A stretch of 64,000 nt of DNA from Cinclus cinclus (lineage: Eukaryota > Chordata > Aves > Passeriformes > Cinclidae): the NCBI RefSeq assembly GCF_963662255.1, contig NC_085056.1, forward strand, positions 11,186,123-11,250,122, written 5' to 3'. The notes below the pieces were generated by a model. It was not told the DNA's origin. It worked only from the letters and a program-made list of their open reading frames with translations, and made no database searches. Of the stretch, positions 53,133-61,400 are shown piece by piece. Position 1 is the first letter of the stretch. Each line of letters begins with the position of its first letter. The position numbers and the translations under genes were made by a program.

Positions 53133-53143
53133 CTTTTAAAAAA
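53133..53143 (+). promoter_or_regulatory. TATA-like element, candidate TOX3 core promoter
   Basis: CTTTTAAAAAA is an AT-rich island inside the CpG island, about 360 bases upstream of the start codon. If it acts as a TATA-like element the start site would fall near 53160-53175, inside the pyrimidine tract. No ATG occurs between there and 53501. An upstream ATG at 53100 opens a frame overlapping the TOX3 start (stop at 53508-53510), so a start site downstream of 53100 would avoid it. This is position-based inference without transcript data. Confidence 0.3.
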
Positions 53144-53149
53144 CAACAG

Positions 53150-53225
53150 CCCTCCCTCCTTCCCTCCCTCGCTCCCTCCTTCCCTCTCCCCTGCCCTCCC
53201 TCCTTTCCTCCCCTCCCCTCCTCCC
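53150..53225 (+). repeat. CCCT/TTCC polypyrimidine tract in the TOX3 5' leader
   Basis: About 76 bases consist almost wholly of C and T in CCCTCC and CTTCC units, with only isolated G interruptions and no A. Mirror-like pyrimidine tracts of this kind in promoters can form triplex (H-DNA), and the G-rich minus strand can form quadruplexes. It lies directly after the TATA-like element, so it may form the start of the 5' leader. Confidence 0.85.
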
Positions 53226-53500
53226 GCTGAGGTGGACGGGCACCCACCTGGGGTCCGCTGCCCACCTCTCCTCTCATCCTCCTCTCTTCTCCTCCTTGTT
53301 TACCTGCACTTTTCCGCCGCCTCTTCCCCCGCTGTCCCCGCTGCCCCCCGGCCCTCGCTCGTCCCCGCTCTCGGGCAGGCTCGGCGCCCCGCAGCTCCGC
53401 TCCCTCGGCGCTTTGCCCGTGGCCCTACCCCGGGGAAGGCACTTGAAGGTGGATCTATTAAACCTCCCGGCGGTCTCTCCAAGTGGACCAAATCTCCAGC

Positions 53501-53602
53501 ATGGATGTAAGATTTTACCCGGCTGCGGCGGGCAGCGCGCTCCCCGGAGACCCCTCCAACCTGGACTTTGCCCAGTGTTTGGGTTACTACAACTACAACA
53601 AG
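53501..53602 (+). CDS. TOX3: TOX3, first coding exon (partial gene, residues 1-34)
   Basis: TOX3 is a nuclear HMG-box transcription cofactor of the TOX family, linked in the literature to calcium-dependent transcription in neurons and to breast epithelium. Only the N-terminal 34 residues are here. They begin MDVRFYP, shared by TOX and TOX3, and contain [10 protein letters not shown], which points to TOX3 rather than TOX, TOX2 or TOX4. The ATG has a strong Kozak context (A at -3, G at +4). An in-frame TAA at 53459-53461 lies just upstream, so no longer in-frame ATG start exists. The exon ends in phase 0 after a Lys codon, AAG|GTGATT, the position expected from mammalian TOX3, where the next residue (Phe) starts exon 2. 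The frame stays open into the intron to 54139, but that part is not coding. Compared with remembered mammalian TOX3 there is a five-residue insertion after PAAAG. The HMG box and the Gln-rich C-terminus lie outside the window. Confidence 0.95.
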
Positions 53603-53608
53603 GTGATT
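53603..53608 (+). other. TOX3: TOX3 intron 1 splice donor (GTGATT)
   Basis: The sequence AAG|GTGATT directly follows codon 34. The exonic AAG is consensus, but the intronic part departs from GTRAGT at two positions, so the site is moderate. It is phase 0, as needed to join an exon starting with Phe-Gly. Confidence 0.85.
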
Positions 53609-53680
53609 ATTCCCGCGGGTGTTAATTCCTCGTGCTGCTGCCCGGGCCGGTTCCCCGCGGACCGGAGTTGGGGCTCCGTC

Positions 53681-53716
53681 GGGGCGGGGAGGCTCGGGGC
53701 GGCTCGGGGCTGGGGG
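53681..53716 (+). other. G-rich, quadruplex-prone tract just inside intron 1
   Basis: Five G4-G5 runs occur within 36 bases, separated by loops of 1 to 5 bases, on the coding strand about 80 bases downstream of the first splice donor. The spacing fits the usual G-quadruplex pattern. Such tracts near the 5' splice site can form in the nascent RNA or in R-loops; whether this one does is unknown. Confidence 0.6.
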
Positions 53717-54930
53717 ATGCACGGAGCCCGGGGCGGGTGCGCCCGCCGCTCCCCGCGGGGCCGGGGGATGCTCGGTCCCGGAAAGTTGCGGTCGGCGGGG
53801 CCGGGCGGCTCCTCCTGCCGCGGCCGCCGTGGGGCTCGTCCCGGGGAAGCTGCCCTCGGGCCGGTTCAGAGGGGTGCGAGCAGCAGACAGCCGGGAACAG
53901 CTCGGGGAGGCGATTCTGCTCCCCGTGGCCGCCGAACAAAGGCGCGTCCCGAGCGCGCAGCGTTCGCGGTGGGGTCGGGACTTGCCGAACTTTCCCCGGG
54001 CAGGAGCCGCGGCGGCTCCCGGCGCGTCGGGCAGAGCCGGCCCGGTGAGCTCGGACGGCCCTGCGAGGAGAGGACGGAGCCTCCCTCTGATCAGTTCTCT
54101 CGGCTCAGTCCGACTCTGTTATGGCCAATTCCTAGCTAGAGGATTATCCAAACGGGAGGATTATCTAAAAGTGCATCAGATGCTGGTACGGGAGGGTAGC
54201 TAACGCTCCGCTTTGGCGAGGGCTGTCAGAGAAGTTGCGGTACGTTCACACCTCTGTGGCATGTGCAGTGCTTGGAGTAAACCTTAGAAGTAATAGTCAT
54301 TTCCTACTGTCTTACCTTCATTTACAGAAATATGTCTTAATAATACGGGGATGATTTGTTTCACAAATTACCCAAAACTGGGAAAGGCTAAGTTGAGAAT
54401 GACACTCTGACTCATGCTATTTTGAAAAAGACTTAGCTGTTTGCACTGTGATGTGTCAATAGCACATTGAGCTATTAGCACTGGGCCCTCACACATGCAC
54501 ATAAAGATCCCTTTCACGCTGTGTTTTTCCTGGTGCTATGTTTGTCCAACCTCTGGGGCCTTTTGTGAGGCACTGTATGAGATGCTGGGGAAAAGAAGGG
54601 TGCTGCATGAAGTCTGAGCTTACGTTAAATCCTGGTTTTTTTTTCAAAAATCCTTTCCAAATGACGAGATAAACTTTGCTGAAATGCAAAGCTCACTTTC
54701 AAAGGGAGAAGTAATGTGGGTTCCAACAGATTCAGCAGCTGGAGAAAACTTTTTCCTCGAGAAATCGTCTGGCTAGATGTCGTGGGTGGACTCCTGTGTC
54801 GTTCTGTAGGCTGATGGCCATCGGAGCTGCTGCTGCTGAAGTTTGGCAGGCGGGGCACGGTGGCCGCCCCGTGTCCAAGCGGCCGTCCCGTGGCCGTGGC
54901 CGCGATGGCGGCCGCGTGTCTGGTTCTCGC

Positions 54931-55463
54931 CCCGTGTCCGTGTCCCTGTCCCTGATCTCTTGTCCGTGTCCCTTTCCCTGTCCCTGTCCGTGTCCCTTTC
55001 CCTTTCCCTTTGCGTGTCCGTGTCCCTGTCCGTGTCCCTGTCCCTATCCCTGTCCCTATCCTTATCCTTATCCCTATCCCTATCCCTATCCCTATCCCTA
55101 TCCCTATCCCTATCCCTATCCCTATCCCTATCCCTATCCCTATCCCTGACCCTGTCCTTGTCCCTGTCCCTTTCCCTGTCCCTTTCCCTGTCCCTTTCCG
55201 TGTCCCTATCCCTGTCCGTGTCCGTGTCCCTGTCCTTATCCCTGTCCTTATCCCTGTCCTTATCCCTGTCCTTATCCCTGTCCCTGTCCCTGTCCCTTTC
55301 CCTGTCCCTGTCCCTTTCCCTGTCCCCGTCCCTGTCCCTATCCGTGTCCCTGTCCCCGTCCCTGTCCCTGTCCCCGTCCCTGTCCCCGTCCCTTTCCCTG
55401 TCCCCGTCCCTTTCCCTGTCCCTGTCCCTGTCCCTTTCCCTGTCCCTATCCCTGTCCCTGTCC
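54931..55463 (+). repeat. Hexamer minisatellite, (TCCCTN)n with a telomere-like TCCCTA core
   Basis: About 530 bases are built from six-base units TCCCTG, TCCCTT, TCCGTG and TCCCTA, with TCCTTA variants. The stretch 55071-55146 is a perfect array of TCCCTA, about 12.7 copies, one base different from the vertebrate telomere unit CCCTAA. Units cluster by type: GTCCGT at the left edge, TATCCC in the middle, then CCTTATCCCTGT, then CCCTGTCCCCGT and CCCTTTCC at the right. This suggests local expansions of successive variants. The minus strand is regularly G3-runned. The array keeps two frames open and produces long Ser-Leu and Pro-Ile/Val frames that are artefacts. Confidence 0.95.
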
Positions 55464-55481
55464 GTTGCGCGCTGCCGTTCC

Positions 55482-55491
55482 GCGCATGCGC
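55482..55491. promoter_or_regulatory. NRF1-type palindrome GCGCATGCGC
   Basis: GCGCATGCGC is a perfect ten-base match to the NRF1 consensus core, which is found mainly in CpG-island promoters. It lies about 70 bases upstream of the ATG of the possible alternative TOX3 exon. Confidence 0.5.
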
Positions 55492-55552
55492 CCGCGCGGG
55501 GCGCGCGGCTTTGTTCGCGCGGCGGAGGAGCGCGCAGGGATGTGAATGGAAG

Positions 55553-55612
55553 ATGGAATGTCAGCCCCAGCTTCGGGGGCTGCGAAGGACCCCGGCAGCT
55601 CTGAAATGCCTA
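55553..55612 (+). CDS. Possible alternative TOX3 first exon (start only; end uncertain)
   Basis: The ATG at 55553 opens a frame beginning MECQPQLRGLRR. This resembles the start of the human TOX3 short isoform as I remember it (MKCQP, then Gly-x-Arg-Arg), which replaces the MDVRFYP exon. The location inside intron 1, in a CpG patch with an NRF1 site, fits an alternative promoter. Against it, the resemblance is short and fades after about 12 codons. The human exon should end in phase 0 before Phe-Gly, and I see no good in-frame donor: the phase-0 CTA|GTGAAC at 55613 is weak. The exon could be non-functional in this species, or the match could be chance. The end given is that weak donor. Confidence 0.25.
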
Positions 55613-56509
55613 GTGAACGTCCGCTCTTGGCCGATAAGCCGGCTAATTTTGGAAACTTGCAGCGCTTACTGCCAGCCGGCATGTTTACTGTAAATTTCAC
55701 TTGTTCTCTGACTTCCCTGTGTTGTGCCCGGCGTGCATTTAACTCAGGCTCAGGTGCAGGTTACTCTATAGGCTCTTTCTGAATTATTTTTGTACGTCCA
55801 AAATTTTTAATATCTTCTGAACACTGGTAGTTCTTTGTGTCCATTAATTTGCTGCTAGTGCACAGTTATATATAACCTTTTAACTGTATTTCCCATCGTT
55901 GCACAATGAGAACAGAGTGTGCGTTCACATAAAGTCAAAAGTAACTAACTTTTGGCCTATTCAGAAACACATTTCATTTGCTGTACTCCTGAACATAATT
56001 TTGGCAAGTACCTCGTATGCCAGGCTTGCGGTCTCCAGCAGAAAATATTTTAATTAACAGAATACAGCTCATGATGCTTGTGTTTTATAATAGATATCTT
56101 TGTATGCAGAAGGCCTGATCTGGAGCAGGCTGACACACGCAGAATTGTGTTGCTGTTGCTGTGAGCTCTTCATTGGCTCAGCTGGGAAAACAGCAATGTG
56201 GTGTACAGGTGTTTCAAGGACAGAAGAAGAATTTGTGAATGAGTTCCTAGAAAGGATGGTCCTAACTGTGTTAATCTAATTTCATTTTCTGCATTGTTTA
56301 TAATCTGTAGTTATAGGAGTCATTGTAAAATTGGGTTTTAAAAAATTATTCTGATGAAGAGAGTGCCTCTGTTCTGGTATCTTGCCTCCCTGCACTGCTT
56401 TCCTTGTTTTGTATCCTTTTCCCTGTGTTTCTAAGGAAAATAAATGATTGTTCTGTTAGGTACTGAGATGACCAGAAGGCACCGAATAAAAGGGCTCAAA
56501 TATTTACTC

Positions 56510-56572
56510 TGCTGAAGTAAATGGGAGAACTGTTACTGATTTCACTAGGGACGGTATTTCACCTCAAGTCCT
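56510..56572. repeat. Ancient amniote palindromic repeat copy
   Basis: CTGAAGTAAATGGGAGAACTGTTACTGATTTCACTAGGGACGGTATTTCACC follows the remembered sauropsid repeat pattern: GAAGTCAATGGGAGTTTTGCC, then ATTGACTTCAATGGGAGCAGGATTTCACC. The two halves are inverted copies of TGAAGTxAATGG, diverged in the right arm. Confidence 0.5.
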
Positions 56573-57394
56573 TTCTGAAACTCATTTGAGTATCCTGCCC
56601 ACTCATCCATGTCTGCTTCATTGTTAGGAACTGAATCCATGTTCTCCTTGTGACAGTGACATTGCCTGTGACAACTGCCGGGAAGCAGCGTGGTGGCAAG
56701 AGTAAACAGACTGCTTGGTTGTATCTATGTGCAAAAGCAGAATTATTTATGTGAAAATATTCTCAAGAACATTAAGACCTAGGGTTGATGGCATATGGCC
56801 CACCTGTGGAAAATTTTATCTTGCATCATAGTGTCTAAAAATATAAAATATAAAGCCTTTTAGTGCAAATACATTGCACCCAGTGAGACAATGCTACCTT
56901 CCACCTGCATGCTTTAAACAGAATTTCCCAGGACTGTAGTTTTTTTCTTTTTCCTTCAGTGGGTACAACACTGGCAGGAATGTAGCAGACTGACCCACAA
57001 ACCCCCAGGCAGGACTTGGGATCTCAGGGTGCTCTGTGAGGAAGGGTCAGAGGGGGGAGTGGAACTGCATCCTGAGTGCTGGGTTTGGAACCAGGCATGC
57101 TGAAGAGCTGTCCTGGCCCTGACCTGCACGTAGCCTTTGGTTGGATTCCATCCCAGCTGCTTTCTAAGAGCAGTGTCGTGCTTTGGAAATTGGTGCTCAA
57201 TACAGGATAAGAAGACCTAAGGGTAAGAGATGTCACCTTGGGGTTATTTGGAGGAGAGTTAGTGTTGAGTACATGACAGGTGTTTGAAAACTGATGTATA
57301 CACATCCCTGCCATCGTTGGTAGTACAGCAGTTTCTAGGAGATTCACTGGGATAGCTTTTGGTGAGGTGGTACAACATGGCATGGTGTCGAGGG

Positions 57395-57519
57395 CAAGAG
57401 GGGAAATGCGGACACACAAGTGCAGTGGCTTGTCCAAGGTTACACAGTTGGTCACTGACATAATCAGGGCCACAACCAAGGTATTCTGAGATTCAGTCCA
57501 GTGGTTTATGCTAAATCTC
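57395..57519 (-). mobile_element. MIR-like SINE fragment
   Basis: On the minus strand this reads like the body of an amniote MIR/CORE-SINE: a tRNA-derived part with CACTGGACTGAATCTCAG, a Gly/Pro-free middle with GTCAGTGACC, then CTGTGTAACCTTGGACAAGCC and a C/T-rich stretch. These follow one another in the order of the MIR consensus. It is old and diverged, and was identified from remembered consensus only. The 165-codon minus-strand frame across it is therefore not a gene. Confidence 0.75.
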
Positions 57520-57520
57520 A

Positions 57521-57591
57521 TTTACTCTGATAGGATTACTTACATGTTTAAAGTAAAGCATGTGCTTAAGTGCTTTGCTGGATCAGGGCCA
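57521..57591. repeat. Ancient amniote interspersed repeat copy
   Basis: The block ACATGTTTAAAGTAAAGCATGTGCTTAAGTGCTTTGCTGGATCAGGGCC matches a repeat I recognise from turtle and bird sequences (AAGTTAAGCAxGTGCTTAAGTGCTTTGCTGxATCxGGGCC). It abuts the MIR-like SINE at 57395-57519. The family name is not recalled. Confidence 0.6.
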
Positions 57592-57750
57592 TATTTGATA
57601 AGTTTTCAGTCCTGATGTGAGAGTGCATAACTTGACCCTGCATGTGTCTGGCTGGTGGTGGTTCAGGATAACAGTGGTCCACTTCTGCTTCATGGAATTG
57701 CACAAGTGAAATCATGGCTTGCTTGCTTCTAGAATAATCCTGCTGCAGTA

Positions 57751-57782
57751 TAAATATATATATATATATATATACATATAAA
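57751..57782 (+). repeat. (TA)n microsatellite
   Basis: About ten TA units with an ATACATATA end. Confidence 0.95.
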
Positions 57783-58289
57783 ATCACCAAAAAGGAGCTA
57801 TAAAAATTACAGAAAGTTGAAAGAGACCAGCTGTTGTAAAACATTCTGCTTCTGTTTTGAGCCCTTTTATGGTTCTGCAGATGGAGAATGATTTTGGACA
57901 TTCAGTACAGTTGAGTAGCTTTTTCTAAACAATTTTTTTCACTTATTGAGTAAATTATATGTCTTGTACCAAAAATATTTAGGGAACTAGGGAACTAGTA
58001 TTCATCCTGGCATATACTTTTTTTTTGGTTAAGGGAACTGTAATTCTTATAATACCATTTGGAAAAAGTGAAAACTCCAAAACCTAAATACATGCAGCTC
58101 AGTGCTTGACTTATCATATTAAATTCCAGAATCCTTACTTCATTATTTAGCTGTCTGCATTTTATAATATTTATCTCTACTACACAGATTGTCCTTGAGG
58201 GATACAAATTTCAAACATCCATACCTTAATTTAGGCACTACCATACATGTGAGATTGTCAGAGCTTGATGTTTTTGACTGAAGTATTTT

Positions 58290-58411
58290 TCGTTTTACAA
58301 AGGAAGCTCAGGAAGTTTATGTACATGGTTCTTCCAGAGGTAAAGCAAAGACAGCAGTAGTTTAGCAAAAGCTAAACTGGGGCTCTAAGTCATTCCTATT
58401 AGTGTGTGTTT
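58290..58411 (-). mobile_element. Diverged MIR-like SINE fragment
   Basis: The plus strand shows the reverse-complement MIR order: TTTTACAAAGGAAGCTCAGG, a middle with AAGCAAAGACAGCAG, then GCTAAACTGGGGCTCTAAGTC and TATTAGTGTG. It is more decayed than the copies at 29454 and 57395. Confidence 0.45.
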
Positions 58412-61400
58412 TGTTAGGAAGGAGTGGATTACAGTTATGCAAATAATTTAAAACTACTCTTTTTGCAAATTTAGTGTGGCTCTATATGCGTAGGTTTTCC
58501 TCTCCTGCAGCAGATGGTGAGAGACAATGGGTGCATGTATGATGCTAAGATAGAAAGCTCCATGCTCACTCATCAGCTGCCCTGCAAATATGCTCGTTTA
58601 CATCTGGGCTGTGCTGTGGTGCAGATGGGGCAGTCTCAGCTGCTCTGTGCTGTGCTCGAGTGTGCATCCACAGCCTGGCCATGGCAAAGGTGGCCCCAGC
58701 TCATGGGAGAGGGCCACAAAGCACCAGGGAGCTCCCAAAAAATAGACATATGTAGCAGAGACATAAATACAGGTCTTGTTGGTGACACTATAGGCAGGGG
58801 ATTGGAAACTTTCTGCTGCAGTATCAACTCAGTAAATGACATTTTATCACCAGTATTTTCCACTGATCTTGTGGCACATGTGGCAAGTGTCCTGAACTGC
58901 TTCTTTCCCAGAACAGCCAGCCCCTGCCTTGGATATCTCAAAATCACAGGACTATGTAGGCAACTACTGTTAGGGAGTAAAAAAATTTCCCAAAATACTT
59001 GTCTGTCCAGTCCAGCATTAAAACTGTTGGATATATAATTCCCAGTCCTGGGAAGAGGAAGCAAAATGGTCCTATGAGTATATCCATCAGAATGATAATT
59101 ATAATATGTATCATCACCTCACTTTGCATTGTGCTGTTATGCAGGCACAGTCATCCCTAAGGTTTTCTGACATAGGTGAAGAGCTGGCTGTGAAACAGGA
59201 AATCCCTGGATACCAAAACAGTGCAAGAACCTGTGGTGCTCAGAATGAACACCTGTAATGGAGATACTGATTGGATTGTGCAGTGTACAGTTTTTCTGTT
59301 GCTCAGATAATGGAGCTCCTGTACTGAATGTACCATTTGTTGCTTAAGAATTGATTGTATACAAAATATACTTTGTAGAAGTCAATTTTTAGAAATATTT
59401 TTAGATATTTTCATTACAGTGGGTTAGAAGCATATCAGTAAGATGGTTGCAGTAATGTACAGTAATACATGAAGAATTTGAATTCTTAGGAGATATTTAG
59501 AGTACTTAAGGTATCTGTGGAAATCACTAGTGGGTGGAGTTTTAAAAATAGTGATGATTTGTATCAATCACAACTCTGGGGTGTGTGTGCCATGGACATG
59601 GAAGACCCACTTTACACTTCTGGCTCTGGAGTGAGGAAACATTGACCAAATCCACTGGGATGACAAGAACCTAATTCCCATAGACCCACCCATAGTTGTA
59701 CTTCTCATAGTTGTACACCCATGTTGTACTTCTCAGACAGGTACCCAGTCCAGCCTAACCTTATAATGAATTATCACAAATTTATAATACAACCTAAAAT
59801 AGAAGCACAGGAAATAACAGCCTCTATTCTTTGGCAGATACTCGAGAGGAGGCTCTCAGCTGTGTGATTCATTTGTTGCAGTTTTGTGCAGTATCTGACA
59901 AAGCGAGGCCAAACTGTGACCTGTGGTTTGTGCTGCAGCTTTTATTAAATTTACAGTTAATACATATCTGTATATTTGTTGAATTTTGATACTCCTTAGA
60001 AGCTTAAGTAATGCTATTGAATGATGATGATCAAATTTAAGAGGAGAAGAATTTGTACAGCACTAATCCTACCTTTTTATCTGTAATCACATTTCTACTG
60101 CCATAAAATTGAGTACTGTTATACAGACCTAATGGCAGGGTTGAATTTTCAAATGCTTCACACTCTTATCTGATAGCTGTGTTCTGTACTGTTACCTGTC
60201 TGTGTGATGTATTTATAGAGTGCCAGTCACCATAGTATCTCTGTGATGATTGCTACCAAAATTGAGAACTCTGAGGTGAAAATCTAATCAGGACTTTAGA
60301 TAACAATGTCACACAAGAGCCTTTTGGTCTTTGCCTCTGTGCTCTGTTCAGATGAAGACTTAGATGAGATCATGCTTGCTGCCACGTTGTTCATTATTTA
60401 TTTTTGTAACGAGATTTCTATTTCACATCTTTTCCACTGCATGTTAGCATGTGTCAAAACAGTCCAAATCCTGTTTTGAATGTATTCTCTCTGTTTATAC
60501 CTGAAACAATGTGTTGAAAGTCACAGGCATTCCAGTGCAGCTGAAATATTACAACCAAAAGGGGAGACTGTCATTACACAGCTGCTTCTGCTGTGGGTAC
60601 CTTGACTATCCAAACAGATGTTTTCATGAACTTCTTCATTCACTTCACAGTAATGGGCAGATTAGCTGAAAATACTATTTTCATCACATTAAAAATAATT
60701 GAGTCTTATGAAAAGAGTGATGGAAGTATGATTGACCAGTGCTGCAGACTGAATTGTGTTGGAAAAGGTGTGCTGTGGAAACTAGACAATTTTAGTTTAC
60801 AATTGAAAATGAAAACTGTTTTAAGCAAACAGTTATCTAGGTTTCAGTTTGTTTGTATAGTTCATGTTCCAGCTCTTGGCATCAGTGTTTGTTGTTCCTG
60901 CACGACCAGTTTGACCAGCAGTCACATTTGGTTGAAAAGCTCCATATCAAGGGGGAAAAGAAAAGCAATCCATTCTCAAAAACTGCAAGCTGAAGGCATC
61001 CCTTGTATCAAAGTGGTTTTTACATCCATAGAAGACCCAGTCAGTGTGGGCATCTTTCACATACTTATATGTGCATTAGATCAGGCCTGACCTTGGTATT
61101 TCATGGAAGAATTTTTTTTATCAATTCCATGTTTTGTTTTCACTGTTTTAAAGTACAGCCCTTCTTACTGTCTGAGTCACTAGAGCCACATATTATCATT
61201 CCTGGCCAAAGCCTTGCGGAAGCTGAGACCAACATGGAAAAGAGTGGGTTGTGACATAGGTTAAAAACAAAGGGTGTTCTGGGATGAAATGCCAGAACTT
61301 GGACTGGTAACCTCTGAAATAAGGGATCAGAGGTCTCAGCTAGTGGCTGGGGTGAGAGCTGCAGAGGCAGCAACATCTCCTCACTTGCATCATCTGCTTT

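Larger units (their letters stand above)
52678..54075. promoter_or_regulatory. TOX3: CpG island covering the TOX3 promoter, exon 1 and start of intron 1
   Basis: This is the only long stretch of very high GC and undepleted CpG in an otherwise AT-rich, CpG-poor window. Many CGs occur per line from 52678 to about 54075. It contains GC boxes such as the one at 52791-52799, GC-rich repeats and the TOX3 start codon. Such islands mark constitutive or developmentally regulated promoters and often fire in both directions. The boundary is drawn by eye. Confidence 0.9.
55465..55640. promoter_or_regulatory. Second small CpG-rich patch in intron 1, candidate alternative promoter
   Basis: Right after the minisatellite comes CpG-dense sequence with CGCGC runs and an NRF1-type palindrome at 55482-55491. 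It then declines to AT-rich sequence within about 200 bases. It lies about 2 kb downstream of TOX3 exon 1. Its length is below usual CpG-island thresholds, so it may be a remnant of one island split by minisatellite growth. Confidence 0.45.

Noticed and set aside
52564..53277. 237-codon minus-strand open frame in the CpG island (and similar 159- and 142-codon frames)
   Set aside because: Arg/Gly/Pro/Ala low complexity caused by GC-rich DNA with few stops. The frame crosses poly-T and a perfect splice donor, and there is no domain.
53483..54139. 218-codon extension of TOX3 exon 1 on both sides
   Set aside because: The extra start is a GTG, not ATG, and everything after codon 34 lies beyond the expected splice donor and is low-complexity.
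54796..55693. Long Ser-Leu and Pro-Ile/Val repeat proteins of 117-253 codons
   Set aside because: The hexamer minisatellite length is a multiple of three, so frames stay open automatically. It is a repeat artefact.
57024..57521. 165-codon minus-strand frame
   Set aside because: It runs through a MIR-like SINE, so the sequence is explained as a transposon fossil.
58514..59038. 174-codon plus-strand open frame in intron 1
   Set aside because: No recognised domain or codon bias, and an overlapping 142-codon frame is open on the other strand. Plausible by chance.
60593..61090. 165-codon plus-strand frame in intron 1
   Set aside because: Begins at a non-ATG codon and shows no family resemblance or exon borders.
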